A model generated the notes under the pieces. That model ran no database searches. It had not been told where the DNA came from and saw only the letters and a list, made by a program, of their open reading frames with translations. The translations under genes were made by a program, and so were the position numbers. 64,000 nucleotides of DNA from Pseudomonadota bacterium (GTDB lineage Bacteria; Pseudomonadota; Gammaproteobacteria; Steroidobacterales; Steroidobacteraceae): the NCBI GenBank assembly GCA_021785405.1, contig JAJYFF010000002.1, positions 51,939 to 115,938 of the forward strand. Reading direction: 5' to 3'. Each line of letters begins with the position of its first letter. The stretch's first letter is position 1. Below, one piece after another: positions 63,380 through 64,000 of this stretch.

Positions 63380-64000
63380 TCAGTGAGCCGGCTTGAACAG
63401 GCTCGCGGCGTCCGGGATCCGCTGCTGCAAAGCGTCCTTGATCGCGATCGCCCGCGCCTCGAGCGCCTGCTGGTCGTCGCCCTTGCGGTACGGGTACACG
63501 ACGCTCGCGGCGCCGATCACGCGGCCGGCGCGATCCTTGAGCTGCATCTCGACCTCGAAGCGGGTTCCCGTCTCGTTGACCTCGAGATTGGTCTTGCCGG
63601 TGTAGACCGCGCGCATGTCGTCGTTGTCGGCCTTCTTGCCGATCCGCCCGATGTTGGAACCCACGATCACGTTGTAATCCCCGCCCGGCGGCGTCGCGTG
63701 GATCGCGAAGATCTCGACGCCCGGATGCCGCGCGAGCACGTCGTCGACGAGGTGCTGCGCATAGGTGTTGGTCGCCGACGGCATCGTCGGATCGTAGGGG
63801 ACGGGGTCGAGCACGTTCCCCGGCAGCGTGATTCGCCGGCTCAGCCAGTCGCGGATCGCGAGCGCGCGGCGAACCAGCGTCGCGCGGTCCGCCGCGGTCC
63901 CGGCGAAGCGCAGCGACAGCGCGCCGATCACGTCGTGCGAGACGTCTTCGAGCGGGACGCGCACGTCGACGCGGTGGTGGGCCGCGTCCACGCTCGCGCT
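63380..64000 (-). CDS. Unrecognised protein, C-terminal 206 residues (partial, runs off right edge)
   Basis: The minus-strand frame is open from the stop at 63380 to the last base, so the start lies outside the window. I do not recognise the family. Visible features: a charged alpha/beta sequence, the segment FAIHATPPGGDYNVIVGSNIGR, then IGKKADNDDMRAVYTGKT, strands EVNETGTRFEVEMQLKD and a helical C-terminus IAIKDALQQRIPDAASLFKPAH. It converges on the propeller gene. Confidence 0.65.
   Translation of the reverse strand, partial: SASVDAAHHRVDVRVPLEDVSHDVIGALSLRFAGTAADRATLVRRALAIRDWLSRRITLPGNVLDPVPYDPTMPSATNTYAQHLVDDVLARHPGVEIFAIHATPPGGDYNVIVGSNIGRIGKKADNDDMRAVYTGKTNLEVNETGTRFEVEMQLKDRAGRVIGAASVVYPYRKGDDQQALEARAIAIKDALQQRIPDAASLFKPAH

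Noticed and set aside
1..64000. CRISPR arrays, insertion sequences, integrases, rRNA operons
   Set aside because: No regularly spaced direct repeats, transposase or integrase motifs, or rRNA-like stretches were seen on reading through; a covariance-model scan could still find small RNAs I would miss.

Overview
The window is uniformly GC-rich, apart from a short AT-rich island near 43.84-43.95 kb. It looks like the chromosome of a Gram-negative proteobacterium, most likely a gammaproteobacterium near the Xanthomonadales/Nevskiales/Steroidobacter groups. The evidence is a TonB-Xanth-Caul type receptor in a GlcNAc cluster with an SIS-type NagB, an arn (Ara4N) operon, Wza/Wzc export proteins and a second large TonB receptor. 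The taxon is inferred; there is no rRNA or tRNA gene to test it.

Layout. (1) 1-5.1 kb: N-acetylglucosamine use, with a TonB receptor (cut by the left edge) divergent from GntR regulator - NagB-II - NagA, then a small secreted protein carrying only a chitobiase-C-terminal-like domain. (2) 5.2-25.7 kb: a Wzx/Wzy-type exopolysaccharide locus: rmlACDB (dTDP-rhamnose), a priming sugar transferase, an antisense LMW phosphatase, wza, wzc, a PslG-like glycosidase, an O-antigen polymerase/ligase, glycosyltransferases, a flippase and two methyltransferases. (3) 25.7-42.0 kb: a lipid region whose genes together spell a bacterial sphingolipid pathway. It holds a fatty acyl-AMP ligase, a ceramide-reductase-like SDR, ACP, serine palmitoyltransferase, a bCerS-like N-acyltransferase and a DEGS-type sphingolipid desaturase. 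Mixed with these are myo-inositol-phosphate synthase, an inositol-phosphate cytidylyltransferase-like enzyme, a CDP-alcohol phosphotransferase, a PIG-L deacetylase, further glycosyltransferases, a radical SAM protein and a second flippase. (4) 42.2-47.8 kb: a truncated WecA-like remnant, galE, a hipBA toxin-antitoxin pair with three operator palindromes, and a beta-propeller lipoprotein. (5) 47.8-59.1 kb: one tightly packed run ugd-manC-manB-arnC-arnA(formyltransferase)-arnA(decarboxylase)-arnD-arnT-arnE-like-arnB. (6) 59.2-64 kb: a second TonB receptor preceded by a G10 tract, a secreted beta-propeller, and an unrecognised protein cut by the right edge.

How they work together. The rml, ugd, man and galE genes supply dTDP-rhamnose, UDP-glucuronate, GDP-mannose and UDP-galactose to the polysaccharide machinery. 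The most unusual content is the lipid region. Read as a pathway, acyl-ACP (ligase + ACP) and serine give 3-ketosphinganine (SPT), then 3-oxo-ceramide (bCerS), then dihydroceramide (CerR-like), then Delta4-ceramide (DEGS-like). In parallel, glucose-6-P gives inositol-P and then CDP-inositol, and the CDP-alcohol transferase could put phosphoinositol on ceramide. Glycosyltransferases and the PIG-L deacetylase could then build a glycosyl-inositol-phosphoceramide, an anionic glycolipid otherwise typical of plants and fungi. The enzyme families are read from motifs; the joined pathway and end product are inference.
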